Source of the DNA: an uncultured Shewanella sp. | GTDB lineage: Bacteria; Pseudomonadota; Gammaproteobacteria; Enterobacterales; Shewanellaceae | Length of the DNA: 45,241 bases | Direction: 5' to 3' | Assembly: GCF_947495455.1 (NCBI RefSeq) | Contig: NZ_CANLZC010000039.1 | Location: 1 to 45,241, forward strand | Shown here: positions 16,595 through 24,844 of the stretch, one piece after another | How positions within the stretch are numbered: position 1 is the stretch's first letter | Layout: every line of letters begins with the position of its first letter | Notes under the pieces: generated by a model | What the model saw: the letters and a program-made list of their open reading frames with translations, nothing else | Told to the model about the DNA's origin: nothing | Database searches by the model: none | Position numbers and translations under genes: made by a program

Positions 16595-17851
16595 ATGCTG
16601 AAAAGAGACATGAATATTGCGGATTTCGACCCGCAATTATTCCAAGCCATCGAGAATGAAACCCGTCGTCAAGAAGAGCACATAGAACTTATTGCTTCTG
16701 AAAACTATGCAAGTCCTCGTGTTCTTGAAGCACAAGGTTCACAGCTAACCAATAAATATGCTGAAGGCTATCCAGGTAAACGTTACTATGGTGGTTGTGA
16801 GTATGTGGATATCGCAGAAGAGCTGGCCATTTCACGCGCAAAAGAGCTATTTGGTGCCACTTACGCCAATGTACAGCCTCACTCTGGTTCACAAGCAAAT
16901 GCGGCTGTTTTTATGTCGTTACTTGAAGGTGGTGATACGGTACTTGGCATGAGTTTGGCTCATGGTGGCCATTTAACCCACGGCTCTCATGTGAGCTTTT
17001 CTGGCAAATTGTATAATGCCGTGCAATATGGCATTGATGAAACCACAGGTAAAATTGATTACGCTGAAATTGAACGTTTAGCGCTTGAACATAAGCCTAA
17101 AATGATTATTGGTGGTTTTAGTGCTTACTCAGGCGTTGTTGACTGGGCAAAATTTCGCGAAATAGCGGATAAAGTGGGTGCTTATTTATTTGTTGATATG
17201 GCGCACGTAGCAGGTTTAGTGGCGGCGGGTATTTATCCGAGTCCGTTACCACATGCTCATGTTGTGACAACGACTACCCATAAGACGTTAGCCGGTCCAC
17301 GTGGTGGACTTATTTTATCGGCTATCGATGATGAAGCGATTTATAAAAAATTAAATTCTGCCGTGTTCCCTGGTGGCCAAGGTGGACCTTTGATGCACGT
17401 GATTGCAGCAAAAGCCGTCGCGTTTAAAGAGGCGTTAGCACCTGAGTTTACCGCCTATCAAAAACAAGTGGTACTCAATGCTAAGGCTATGGCAAATACC
17501 TTTATTGAACGTGGTTTTGATGTTGTTTCTGGTGGCACAGATAATCATTTATTCTTGCTCGATTTGATCAGTAAAGATATCACAGGTAAAGATGCCGATG
17601 CAGCATTGGGGCTTGCGAATATTACCGTGAATAAGAACTCGGTACCGAACGATCCTCGTTCACCTTTTGTCACTTCTGGTCTACGTATAGGCTCACCAGC
17701 GATAACTCGTCGTGGTTTTAAAGAGGCGCAGGCGACAGAGTTGGCCAATTGGATGTGTGATATTTTAGATGATATCAGTAATACAGAGACGATAGAGCGC
17801 GTTAAGAAGCAAGCCTTGGCATTATGTGCTCAGTTCCCTGTTTATGCTTAA
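16595..17851 (+). CDS. glyA: Serine hydroxymethyltransferase
   Basis: This 418-residue PLP enzyme converts serine and tetrahydrofolate to glycine and 5,10-methylene-tetrahydrofolate, the main one-carbon source. It is of normal length and nearly collinear with the enteric protein: the N-terminus [11 protein letters not shown], then [40 protein letters not shown] and the PLP-lysine motif [22 protein letters not shown] precedes the first ATG. A second in-frame ATG five codons on is less likely, because MLKR is conserved. An intrinsic terminator follows, so it is probably transcribed separately from nrdR. Confidence 0.97.
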   Translation: MLKRDMNIADFDPQLFQAIENETRRQEEHIELIASENYASPRVLEAQGSQLTNKYAEGYPGKRYYGGCEYVDIAEELAISRAKELFGATYANVQPHSGSQANAAVFMSLLEGGDTVLGMSLAHGGHLTHGSHVSFSGKLYNAVQYGIDETTGKIDYAEIERLALEHKPKMIIGGFSAYSGVVDWAKFREIADKVGAYLFVDMAHVAGLVAAGIYPSPLPHAHVVTTTTHKTLAGPRGGLILSAIDDEAIYKKLNSAVFPGGQGGPLMHVIAAKAVAFKEALAPEFTAYQKQVVLNAKAMANTFIERGFDVVSGGTDNHLFLLDLISKDITGKDADAALGLANITVNKNSVPNDPRSPFVTSGLRIGSPAITRRGFKEAQATELANWMCDILDDISNTETIERVKKQALALCAQFPVYA

Positions 17852-17896
17852 GCCGCTTTAATGGTTAAATAAGTACCGTAAATAAGGTAAACTGTT

Positions 17897-17925
17897 ATAG
17901 CCGCATTTTTGCGGCTATTTTTTTT
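17897..17925 (+). terminator. Intrinsic terminator after glyA
   Basis: ATAGCCGCA (17897-17905) and TGCGGCTAT (17910-17918) form a 9-bp stem with a TTTT loop, followed by an unbroken T run. It is a textbook Rho-independent terminator 46 bases after the stop. Confidence 0.92.
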
Positions 17926-17981
17926 ACTCAATTTGGCAATCAAGCCAGTTGGTTTAGATTGTGGATAGGCAGGAGGCTTGA

Positions 17982-18431
17982 ATGCATTGCCCATTTTGCA
18001 GCGCAACGGATACAAAGGTTATTGATTCACGATTGGTTGCTGAGGGCCATCAAGTGCGCCGCCGCCGAGAGTGTGTGAAATGCCATGAGAGATACACGAC
18101 TTTTGAAGGGGCCGAGCTGGTTATGCCTCGCGTCGTGAAACAAGATGGAAGTAGACAGCCCTTTGATGAAGCAAAATTGAGAGCTGGAATGTTGAGATCG
18201 GTAGAAAAACGACCTGTCTCTATGGATCAAATCGAAAAGTCCATTACTCAAATTAAATCGACCTTAAGAGCCACAGGTGAGCGTGAAATTAAGTCGCAGA
18301 TGATAGGTAATTTGATGATGGATCAGCTGGTGGATTTAGATAAGGTGGCGTATATTCGTTTCGCTTCGGTTTATAGAGCGTTTGAAGATGTTTCTGAATT
18401 TGGTGATGCTATCGCTAAATTACAAAAATGA
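17982..18431 (+). CDS. nrdR: Transcriptional repressor NrdR
   Basis: The 149-residue regulator of ribonucleotide reductase genes has an N-terminal zinc ribbon ([15 protein letters not shown], then [16 protein letters not shown], four Cys) and an ATP-cone domain from about residue 49 ([19 protein letters not shown]). The ATP-cone senses ATP/dATP and controls DNA binding to NrdR boxes. Length equals the family norm, and GGAGG stands before the ATG. It is placed ahead of the riboflavin genes as in many gammaproteobacteria. The 110-base gap to ribD contains an inverted repeat. Confidence 0.96.
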   Translation: MHCPFCSATDTKVIDSRLVAEGHQVRRRRECVKCHERYTTFEGAELVMPRVVKQDGSRQPFDEAKLRAGMLRSVEKRPVSMDQIEKSITQIKSTLRATGEREIKSQMIGNLMMDQLVDLDKVAYIRFASVYRAFEDVSEFGDAIAKLQK

Positions 18432-18475
18432 GCACAGTGCTAAAGGCTTTAAGGATAAAGGCTGATCACTGTGCT
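18431..18475 (+). repeat. Inverted repeat in the nrdR-ribD gap
   Basis: AGCACAGTG (18431-18439) pairs perfectly with CACTGTGCT (18467-18475). The left arm starts on the last base of the nrdR stop. No T tract follows, so it may be an RNA-stability element or a leaky terminator rather than a classical one. Confidence 0.5.
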
Positions 18476-18541
18476 GAAAGTAAACTTTGATACCCATTTG
18501 CTATATAAAAGTGAAGTAGGGTTTGATGACACGGATAAAAA

Positions 18542-19660
18542 ATGTGGTCTATTCAAGATATTAAGATGATGAGTCGTGCGTTAACCTTAGCGCGTAAAGG
18601 CCTTTATACCACTCGGCCAAATCCGAGTGTTGGTTGTGTGTTGGCTCAAGGTGGCGAAGTGATAGGAGAAGGATATCATATCAAAGCGGGCGGACCTCAT
18701 GCTGAAGTCCATGCTTTGGCTCAGGCAGGGAGCAAAGCTAAGGGGTGCACGGCGTATGTCACTTTAGAGCCTTGTAGTCATTATGGTCGAACGCCTCCTT
18801 GTGCTAAAGGGTTAATTCAGGCGGGTGTGACTCGAGTGGTGATTGCGACAGAAGATCCTAATCCTCAAGTGAAGGGGCGCGGCATTGCGATGTTGCAAGA
18901 TGCGGGGATTCAAGTTTCTGTGGGATTATTAGGTCCAGAGGCGATAAAACTGAATAAAGGTTTTATGAAGTCTATGGCCAAAAAACTCCCTTGGGTGACA
19001 GTAAAATTGGCTGCAAGCTTAGATGGTAAAACCGCTTTGTCTAATGGAGTATCGAAATGGATCACAGGGCCTGAGTCTCGCCGTGATGTGCAACGATTGA
19101 GGGCAAGGCATGGCGCTTTAGTCACGGGAATTGAGACGGTACTAGCGGATAATCCTCATTTAAATGTGCGTTACAATGAACTGGGAGAGTTAGTCCATTC
19201 ATTATCTGAGAGTGATGTCATACAGCCTATTCGTGTGATCTTGGACAGTCGAGCAAGATTGCCTGAAAAAGTGGCATTATTTGATATACAAAGCCCTATT
19301 TTACTCGTTTCTTGTGTGCCTTATTCTGAAGAGAGCCGTCAAGCTTGGCCTGATCATGTGAGTCATTTATTATTACCCTCGATTGATGGGCGAGTCGATT
19401 TAGCGAAATTATTAGAACATTTGAGCACCTTATGCCATAGCGTGTTGGTCGAAGCGGGCGCAACTTTAGCGGGGGCCTTTATGGCTGAAGGCTTAGCCGA
19501 TGAACTGGTGCTTTATCAAGCGATAAAAATACTCGGAGATAAAGGGCGAAATTTATTATCTTTGCCTGAATATGGCTCGATGGCGATGCTACCTTCAATG
19601 ACATTAGTTGATGAACGTAAGGTGGGATCGGATACCCGTTTAACGCTCAAGTTAAGCTAA
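18542..19660 (+). CDS. ribD: Bifunctional diaminohydroxyphosphoribosylaminopyrimidine deaminase / reductase
   Basis: The 372-residue enzyme catalyses the second and third steps of riboflavin synthesis. The N-terminal deaminase has the zinc motif HAEVHAL (His) with VTLEPCSHYGRTPPC (two Cys). The C-terminal reductase begins near residue 150 (LPWVTVKLAASLDGKTA) and contains the NADPH-binding region LVEAGATLAGAF. The family-typical GRGIAMLQDAGI link lies between them. Length matches the E. coli protein (367). It starts the rib operon, and ribE follows after 53 bases. Confidence 0.96.
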   Translation: MWSIQDIKMMSRALTLARKGLYTTRPNPSVGCVLAQGGEVIGEGYHIKAGGPHAEVHALAQAGSKAKGCTAYVTLEPCSHYGRTPPCAKGLIQAGVTRVVIATEDPNPQVKGRGIAMLQDAGIQVSVGLLGPEAIKLNKGFMKSMAKKLPWVTVKLAASLDGKTALSNGVSKWITGPESRRDVQRLRARHGALVTGIETVLADNPHLNVRYNELGELVHSLSESDVIQPIRVILDSRARLPEKVALFDIQSPILLVSCVPYSEESRQAWPDHVSHLLLPSIDGRVDLAKLLEHLSTLCHSVLVEAGATLAGAFMAEGLADELVLYQAIKILGDKGRNLLSLPEYGSMAMLPSMTLVDERKVGSDTRLTLKLS

Positions 19661-19713
19661 TAAAGAAAGTGCTCCATGTTTATCTTGATTGTGGATTTAC
19701 CTGAGTAATTAAT

Positions 19714-20379
19714 ATGTTTACTGGAATTATTGAGTCTGTTGGAACATTACGAAAAATAGAACGTCGTGGTGATGATATTCGTTTAACTGTGGCCAGCGGG
19801 CAGCTTGATTTAAGCGATGTAAAGTTAGGTGACAGTATTGCCACCAATGGCGTTTGCTTAACGGTTGTTGAGTGCTTAAATGATGGCTATGTTGCCGATA
19901 TTTCAGCAGAAACAGTCGCACTGACGGGATTTTATCATTACACTGTGGGCGAAAAAGTGAACCTTGAAAAAGCCGTCACGCCGATGACGCGTTTAGGAGG
20001 ACACATGGTCAGTGGTCATGTCGATGGCATCGCCCAAGTCGATGATAGGCAATTGAGAGGCAAAGCTATTGAGTTTTGGTTGAGTGCCCCTAAAGAACTT
20101 GCCCGTTATATTGCCCATAAAGGTTCGGTCACCATAGATGGTGTCAGTTTGACGGTGAATGAAGTGGCTGGGCATCAATTTCGCCTAACCATAGTGCCTC
20201 ATACTGCAGCAGAAACCACACTGATCCATTTAAAAGTGGGTGACAGTGTCAATCTTGAAGTGGATTTAATTGCTCGCCATCTAGAAAGGTTAATGCAACT
20301 GAGTGGTGACAATACCCACTCTAATGAGGGCGACGGTGTGACAATGGATTTGTTAGCGCGCTCTGGTTTTTTAAGGTAG
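19714..20379 (+). CDS. ribE: Riboflavin synthase, alpha subunit
   Basis: This 221-residue protein converts two 6,7-dimethyl-8-ribityllumazine molecules to riboflavin. It is made of two similar beta-barrel halves. Each has a lumazine-binding signature: MFTGIIESVGTL with SIATNGVCLTVVE in the first, and GHMVSGHVDGIAQV with GSVTIDGVSLTVNE in the second. Enteric bacteria call the same gene ribC. The length is normal. The 143-base gap to the next gene has no recognisable FMN riboswitch. Confidence 0.96.
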   Translation: MFTGIIESVGTLRKIERRGDDIRLTVASGQLDLSDVKLGDSIATNGVCLTVVECLNDGYVADISAETVALTGFYHYTVGEKVNLEKAVTPMTRLGGHMVSGHVDGIAQVDDRQLRGKAIEFWLSAPKELARYIAHKGSVTIDGVSLTVNEVAGHQFRLTIVPHTAAETTLIHLKVGDSVNLEVDLIARHLERLMQLSGDNTHSNEGDGVTMDLLARSGFLR

Positions 20380-20522
20380 AAAGTTTTTGATAGCAAATTC
20401 ATATATTGCAATAGAAATGTATTTTTAATGACTGGTCTACGGCGATGAGAGTTTATTGATTTCGTGAAGATAATGAATAACACATTATTGTTTCGTAGCT
20501 AAATAACGATAAGGTTCGACTA

Positions 20523-21626
20523 ATGGCATTACACAGTATAGAAGAGATCATCGAAGATATTCGTCTCGGAAAAATGGTGATCCTCATGGATGACGAAGAC
20601 CGTGAAAATGAAGGCGATCTTATTATGGCTGCTGATTGCGTGACACCTGAAGCAATCAATTTTATGGCCACATACGGTCGAGGCTTAATTTGTCAAACAT
20701 TGACACAAGAACGCTGTAAGCAGTTAAACCTTCCATTAATGGTTAGCAATAACAATGCGCAGTTTTCAACTAACTTTACGGTATCAATAGAAGCGGCTAA
20801 AGGAGTGACGACGGGTATTTCAGCACAAGATCGCGCTGTTACCGTCAAAGCGGCTGTGGCTAAGGATGCTAAAGCGGCGGATTTAGTGCAACCTGGACAT
20901 ATATTTCCATTAATGTCTCAAGAAGGTGGAGTGCTTATTCGTGCAGGTCACACGGAAGCGGGTTGTGATTTAGCGCGTTTGGCTGGATTTGAACCTTCGG
21001 GTGTCATTGTTGAGATTTTAAATGAAGATGGCACTATGGCAAGATGTCCTGATTTAGAAGTTTTTTCTGAAAAACATGACATTAAAATGGGAACCATTGC
21101 GGACTTAATTGAATATCGTAATACGAAAGAAACGACTGTGGTTCGAGAAGGTAAGTGTCGATTACCCACGCGTTTTGGTGAGTTTGAAATGATCACTTTT
21201 AAAGATACCATAGACAATCAGCTGCATTATGCGTTAGTTAAAGGTGAAGTGAAGGAAAATACATTAGTCAGGGTGCATCTGCAAAACACCTTTAATGATT
21301 TATTATATTCAGAAAGAAACCAGCAGCGTAGCTGGCCACTTGATAAGGCAATGCAACGTATTGCGCAAGAAGGTGGTGTGTTAGTGCTATTGGCTAACCA
21401 TGAAACCAATGATGATATTTTGTCAAAAGTAAAAGCTTTTGCCGCAGAAGATGATGGACAAGCCCCGAGCTCAGCAAAATGGACGGGGACGTCAAGACGT
21501 GTGGGCGTAGGATCGCAGATTCTAGCGGATATTGGCGTGACAAGCATGCGTTTATTGAGTTCACCTAAACGTTATCATTCTCTTTCTGGTTTTGGATTAG
21601 AAGTCACAGAGTATATTGCAGAGTAA
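20523..21626 (+). CDS. ribBX: 3,4-dihydroxy-2-butanone-4-phosphate synthase with a degenerate GTP cyclohydrolase II domain (RibBX type)
   Basis: The 367-residue protein has an intact N-terminal RibB domain ([11 protein letters not shown] near residue 20, then [14 protein letters not shown]), which makes the four-carbon unit for lumazine from ribulose 5-phosphate. The C-terminal half aligns with GTP cyclohydrolase II but lacks its zinc ligands. Where active enzymes have the Cys-rich LRCDCG segment, this reads [18 protein letters not shown], and the QEGRGIGL segment is missing. This matches the RibBX variant described in Shewanella and other proteobacteria, where the C-terminal domain lacks cyclohydrolase activity and a separate ribA is needed. 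That gene must lie elsewhere. Confidence 0.9.
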   Translation: MALHSIEEIIEDIRLGKMVILMDDEDRENEGDLIMAADCVTPEAINFMATYGRGLICQTLTQERCKQLNLPLMVSNNNAQFSTNFTVSIEAAKGVTTGISAQDRAVTVKAAVAKDAKAADLVQPGHIFPLMSQEGGVLIRAGHTEAGCDLARLAGFEPSGVIVEILNEDGTMARCPDLEVFSEKHDIKMGTIADLIEYRNTKETTVVREGKCRLPTRFGEFEMITFKDTIDNQLHYALVKGEVKENTLVRVHLQNTFNDLLYSERNQQRSWPLDKAMQRIAQEGGVLVLLANHETNDDILSKVKAFAAEDDGQAPSSAKWTGTSRRVGVGSQILADIGVTSMRLLSSPKRYHSLSGFGLEVTEYIAE

Positions 21627-21783
21627 TTGTTTTTTGATTTGAGTGATTCCAAGTCTTAGAAATGATGAAAAGTCAGTTAATCAATTTCATATAAATTGCA
21701 TAAGGATCACTGAGGATGGCTGTGGTATCATACCGCCTTCTCCGCCCTTATGCTGGGTAATTAAGCTAATTTTAGGTAGAATA

Positions 21784-22260
21784 ATGAACGTAGTGCAAGG
21801 TAATATCGAAGCAAAAAATGCCAAGGTTGCGATTGTCATATCGCGTTTCAACAGCTTTCTTGTTGAAAGTTTACTTGAAGGGGCGGTGGATACGCTTAAG
21901 CGCTTTGGACAAGTTGCAGATGAGAACATCACTGTAGTACGTGTTCCGGGTGCTGTTGAACTGCCTTTAGCAGCTCGCCGTGTGGCGGCAAGTGCTAAAT
22001 TTGATGGTATCATTGCGCTAGGTGCAGTGATCCGTGGTGGTACCCCTCATTTTGATTTTGTTGCAGGTGAATGTAATAAAGGATTAGCTCAAGTTGCGCT
22101 TGAATATGATCTTCCTGTTGCATTTGGCGTTTTAACCACAGATACCATAGAGCAAGCGATTGAACGTTCTGGTACTAAAGCAGGTAATAAAGGCGGCGAA
22201 GCTGCTTTAAGCTTGCTGGAAATGGTTAACGTACTGCAAGAACTTGAAGCACAGTTGTAA
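21784..22260 (+). CDS. ribH: 6,7-dimethyl-8-ribityllumazine synthase
   Basis: The 158-residue subunit of the icosahedral lumazine synthase condenses the pyrimidine from RibD with the four-carbon unit from RibB. Motifs are [44 protein letters not shown] with the catalytic His, and [13 protein letters not shown] chose the ATG at 21784 ([12 protein letters not shown]), which matches family N-termini. The frame is open further upstream to about 21643, but those residues are not family-like and would give an over-long protein. nusB starts 15 bases on. Confidence 0.95.
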   Translation: MNVVQGNIEAKNAKVAIVISRFNSFLVESLLEGAVDTLKRFGQVADENITVVRVPGAVELPLAARRVAASAKFDGIIALGAVIRGGTPHFDFVAGECNKGLAQVALEYDLPVAFGVLTTDTIEQAIERSGTKAGNKGGEAALSLLEMVNVLQELEAQL

Positions 22261-22275
22261 GATTAGGAACTCGTA

Positions 22276-22683
22276 ATGAAGCCTTCTGAGCGCCGCAAGG
22301 CCCGCCGTTTAGCCGTTCAGGCTATTTATTCTTGGCAATTAAGTGGTAACAATGTTGCCGATGTTGAACATGAATTTTTAACTGAACATGTAGTAGAGGG
22401 CGTTGATATCGCTTATTTTCGTGAGTTATTCACGGGGGTCGCGACAAAGAAAAGCCAATTAGATGAGCTTATTGCTCCTCATTTGGAACGTCCACTCGAT
22501 GAAGTGGATCCGGTTGAAAAAGCCATTTTACGATTAACGACTTTTGAGTTAACTTATCGTAAAGATGTTCCTTATAAAGTGGCCATTAATGAGGCAATAG
22601 AGCTAACGAAAGCTTTTGGTGCCGAAGATGGTCATAAATTTGTCAATGGAATACTTGATAAAATAGTGGGACGTAAAAAATAA
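22276..22683 (+). CDS. nusB: Transcription antitermination factor NusB
   Basis: The 135-residue all-helical RNA-binding protein starts [20 protein letters not shown], the Arg-rich helix that contacts boxA RNA of rRNA leaders together with NusE (S10). The C-terminal motifs [15 protein letters not shown] and [15 protein letters not shown] are conserved. Length is normal. Placing nusB after ribH is classical. A strong terminator follows the gene, so thiL and pgpA probably have their own promoter or rely on read-through. Confidence 0.96.
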   Translation: MKPSERRKARRLAVQAIYSWQLSGNNVADVEHEFLTEHVVEGVDIAYFRELFTGVATKKSQLDELIAPHLERPLDEVDPVEKAILRLTTFELTYRKDVPYKVAINEAIELTKAFGAEDGHKFVNGILDKIVGRKK

Positions 22684-22689
22684 ACGGAA

Positions 22690-22718
22690 ACGGTATCTTA
22701 AGGATGCCGTTTTTTTTA
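22690..22718 (+). terminator. Intrinsic terminator after nusB
   Basis: ACGGTATC and GGATGCCGT pair (one G-T wobble) around a short loop, with eight T directly after (22711 onward). It lies 7 bases beyond the nusB stop. Confidence 0.85.
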
Positions 22719-22736
22719 GCTTAATATTTTATAAAT

Positions 22737-23705
22737 GTGATTGCTATTGTGAAAGAATTTCAATTAATTGAACGATTTTTTACCAAGCGTTCTTCCCCGC
22801 GCCGAGATGTCAGCTTAGGCATTGGTGATGACTGCGCCTTAGTGGAAGCGACAGAAAACAAGTCGATTGCGATATCTTGTGATATGTTAGTTGAAGGGGT
22901 GCATTTTTATAAAGATATGCCCGCTCATGCCTTAGGTTATAAATCATTAGCGGTTAATTTATCTGACTTGGCTGCCATGGGAGCTGAACCTGCTTGGATG
23001 ACTTTGGCTATTACTTTGCCTGAAGTGGATGAGTCTTGGCTCAGTGAATTCAGTGATGGTTTGTTTGAAGCGGCCCAATATTACGGCGTGTCCTTAATTG
23101 GGGGGGATACGACTCGCGGACCAAGAAGTATCTGTATCACCATTCATGGAAAAGTGAGCCAGGAGCAAGCATTGACACGCAGTGGTGCTCGAAATGGGGA
23201 TTGGATTTACGTGACCGGTACCTTAGGCGATTCTGCGTTAGGTTTAACTATTTTACAAGGTAAAATAGAAGCGAGCGCTGCGGATAAAGACTATTTAATA
23301 AAAAGACACTACTATCCCACACCTCGCGTTTTAGCTGGCCAGTCTTTACGTCAATTAGCGACCAGTGCCATTGATTTATCAGATGGCTTAGTCTCGGATC
23401 TTAATCATGTGATTAAAGCCTCTAATGTGGGGGCTGTGATTGATGTGGATGCCATTCCTTTGTCGGCAGCTTTGCAAAATGTGGTTTCTCTTGATGAGGC
23501 GCTCAGTTATGCGCTAACTGGAGGAGAAGACTATGAATTACTGTTTACGGTTCCTGAATCACAAAAAGGCGCTTTAGAAACCTCTTTGGCTCAAGCTGGT
23601 GTGACGTTTTCTAAGATAGGTCAAATCACAACGAGTGAGCAATTAAAGTTACAGCGTAACGGACAGGCTTTTGAAGCTAATAATTACGGATTTGAACATT
23701 TTTAA
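22737..23705 (+). CDS. thiL: Thiamine-monophosphate kinase
   Basis: The protein is about 320 residues and belongs to the PurM-like ATPase fold. It makes thiamine diphosphate from thiamine monophosphate and ATP. Motifs are RRDVSLGIGDDCALV (Mg-ATP), AISCDMLVEGVHFY, AVNLSDLAAMGAEPAWM, LIGGDTTRGP and DLSDGLVSDLNHV, all typical. The start is uncertain: GTG at 22737 gives MIAIVKEF, while GTG at 22749 gives MKEFQLIERFF, closer to family N-termini. Neither has a clear ribosome-binding site. The stop abuts the pgpA start. Confidence 0.95.
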   Translation: MIAIVKEFQLIERFFTKRSSPRRDVSLGIGDDCALVEATENKSIAISCDMLVEGVHFYKDMPAHALGYKSLAVNLSDLAAMGAEPAWMTLAITLPEVDESWLSEFSDGLFEAAQYYGVSLIGGDTTRGPRSICITIHGKVSQEQALTRSGARNGDWIYVTGTLGDSALGLTILQGKIEASAADKDYLIKRHYYPTPRVLAGQSLRQLATSAIDLSDGLVSDLNHVIKASNVGAVIDVDAIPLSAALQNVVSLDEALSYALTGGEDYELLFTVPESQKGALETSLAQAGVTFSKIGQITTSEQLKLQRNGQAFEANNYGFEHF

Positions 23706-24200
23706 ATGAATTTACTTTCTAAAGATAAAGCATTATTACGTTTATCCTTACGTAATCCCATCCATTTCTTGGCGTTAGGTTTTGGTTCTGGTTTGGCAGC
23801 GAAGGCCCCGGGGACTTTTGGTACCTTGGCGGCGATTCCTCTGTATTTATTGATGATGCAGTTAAGTTTTCCCGTGTATATATTTTGTATTGTTTTGGGG
23901 ACCATTGCGGGGATTTATATCTGCGGTAAAGCGGCAAAGGACATGCAAGTTCATGATCATGGCGCTATTGTATGGGATGAAGTTATTGGGTTATTGATCA
24001 CTATGATTGCCGCGCCTGCTGGCTTTTTATGGTTGGTTGTTGGCTTTGTGTTATTTCGTTTTTTTGACATTTTAAAACCTTGGCCAATACGTTGGCTTGA
24101 CAAACATGTTCATGGAGGCCTTGGGATCATGGTTGATGATGTGCTGGCCGGGATCCTAGCGTTATTTTGTTTGCAAGTATTGGCATTTAATTTTGCTTAA
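23706..24200 (+). CDS. pgpA: Phosphatidylglycerophosphatase A
   Basis: The 164-residue inner-membrane enzyme dephosphorylates phosphatidylglycerol phosphate. NPIHFLALGFGSGLAAKAPGTFGTL near the N-terminus and VWDEVIGLLITM in the middle are signatures of the family, with DDVLAGILA near the end. Three or four hydrophobic segments fit a small membrane protein. Its start follows the thiL stop without a gap, so translation is coupled. A bidirectional terminator follows. Confidence 0.94.
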   Translation: MNLLSKDKALLRLSLRNPIHFLALGFGSGLAAKAPGTFGTLAAIPLYLLMMQLSFPVYIFCIVLGTIAGIYICGKAAKDMQVHDHGAIVWDEVIGLLITMIAAPAGFLWLVVGFVLFRFFDILKPWPIRWLDKHVHGGLGIMVDDVLAGILALFCLQVLAFNFA

Positions 24201-24208
24201 GCATACCG

Positions 24209-24252
24209 AAAAAGTAAAAATGCGTTTTCATTAATACGTATTTTTACTTTTT
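24209..24252. terminator. Bidirectional terminator between pgpA and ankB
   Basis: The A-rich arm 24209-24224 (AAAAAGTAAAAATGCG) pairs with CGTATTTTTACTTTTT at 24237-24252 around a 12-base loop. The A run on one side and T run on the other let it stop transcription from both the plus-strand pgpA and the minus-strand ankB. Confidence 0.82.
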
Positions 24253-24265
24253 TATTCTAGCTTTA

Positions 24266-24766
24266 TTACTGAGCAACATTGAGTGCTTCAGCTTGCCCCC
24301 AATATTGTGCAAATTCTTGTACCGTTAATCCAGATTTATTGGTTAATGTCTCATCACATTTTTGTGAATAGAGTAGACGAGCAATGCTCACTTCGGCTTT
24401 AATGAGCGCTCCCATAATCGCGGTGTTACCTCTTTTATCTTGTATACATGCATTGGCGCCGCACTGTAATAATAATTGTGTTGTTTCGTATTGGCCACTG
24501 TAGGCAGCCACCATCAGTGGAGTATAGCTTTGACTATTGACTTGATCGATAGGAAAGCCTGCATCTAAGAATCGATTAATGATTTCATTATCACCCGTTC
24601 TTGCTGCGGCAAAAAAATAGTTAATGAGTTTATCGACACCTGCATTATTCGTGTTATTCGCGGAAGTGTTTTCTATTGGATGATTAATGGTTTTGGCTTG
24701 TACGACATTACCTAGACCAAACAAGATCACATTAATGATAATAATGAAAGCAAAAAAGAATCTCAT
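24266..24766 (-). CDS. ankB: Periplasmic ankyrin-repeat protein, catalase partner (AnkB-like)
   Basis: The 166-residue protein starts with a strongly hydrophobic signal (MRFFFAFIIIINVILFGLGN), so it is exported or anchored facing the periplasm. It then has about three ankyrin repeats: AARTGDNEIINRFLDAGFPI, YTPLMVAAYSGQYETTQLLL and GNTAIMGALIKAEVSIARLL. In Pseudomonas aeruginosa the ankB gene follows katB and is needed for full catalase activity and peroxide resistance. Here it follows the catalase on the same strand after 78 bases, giving the same pairing. A role in catalase assembly or haem supply is inferred from that example. Confidence 0.82.
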   Translation of the reverse strand: MRFFFAFIIIINVILFGLGNVVQAKTINHPIENTSANNTNNAGVDKLINYFFAAARTGDNEIINRFLDAGFPIDQVNSQSYTPLMVAAYSGQYETTQLLLQCGANACIQDKRGNTAIMGALIKAEVSIARLLYSQKCDETLTNKSGLTVQEFAQYWGQAEALNVAQ

Positions 24767-24798
24767 AATAATTGCCCTTATTCAAAGTATGCGGATTA

Positions 24799-24836
24799 AA
24801 TATAAAGAGCCATAAAGCATATTGGCTCTTTATATT
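24799..24836 (-). terminator. Perfect 14-bp hairpin between katB and ankB
   Basis: AATATAAAGAGCCA (24799-24812) and TGGCTCTTTATATT (24823-24836) are exact complements with a 10-base loop. On the minus strand the stem ends in TTTATATT with no longer T run, so it is probably a partial terminator or RNA-stabilising element inside the operon. Confidence 0.6.
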
Positions 24837-24844
24837 GATAGGGG

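Noticed and set aside
20380..20522. FMN riboswitch before ribBX
   Set aside because: The gap is short, and I could not find the conserved RFN-element segments. A covariance-model search would be decisive.
21643..21783. N-terminal extension of ribH
   Set aside because: The 47 extra residues are unlike lumazine synthases, and the ATG at 21784 gives the standard length.
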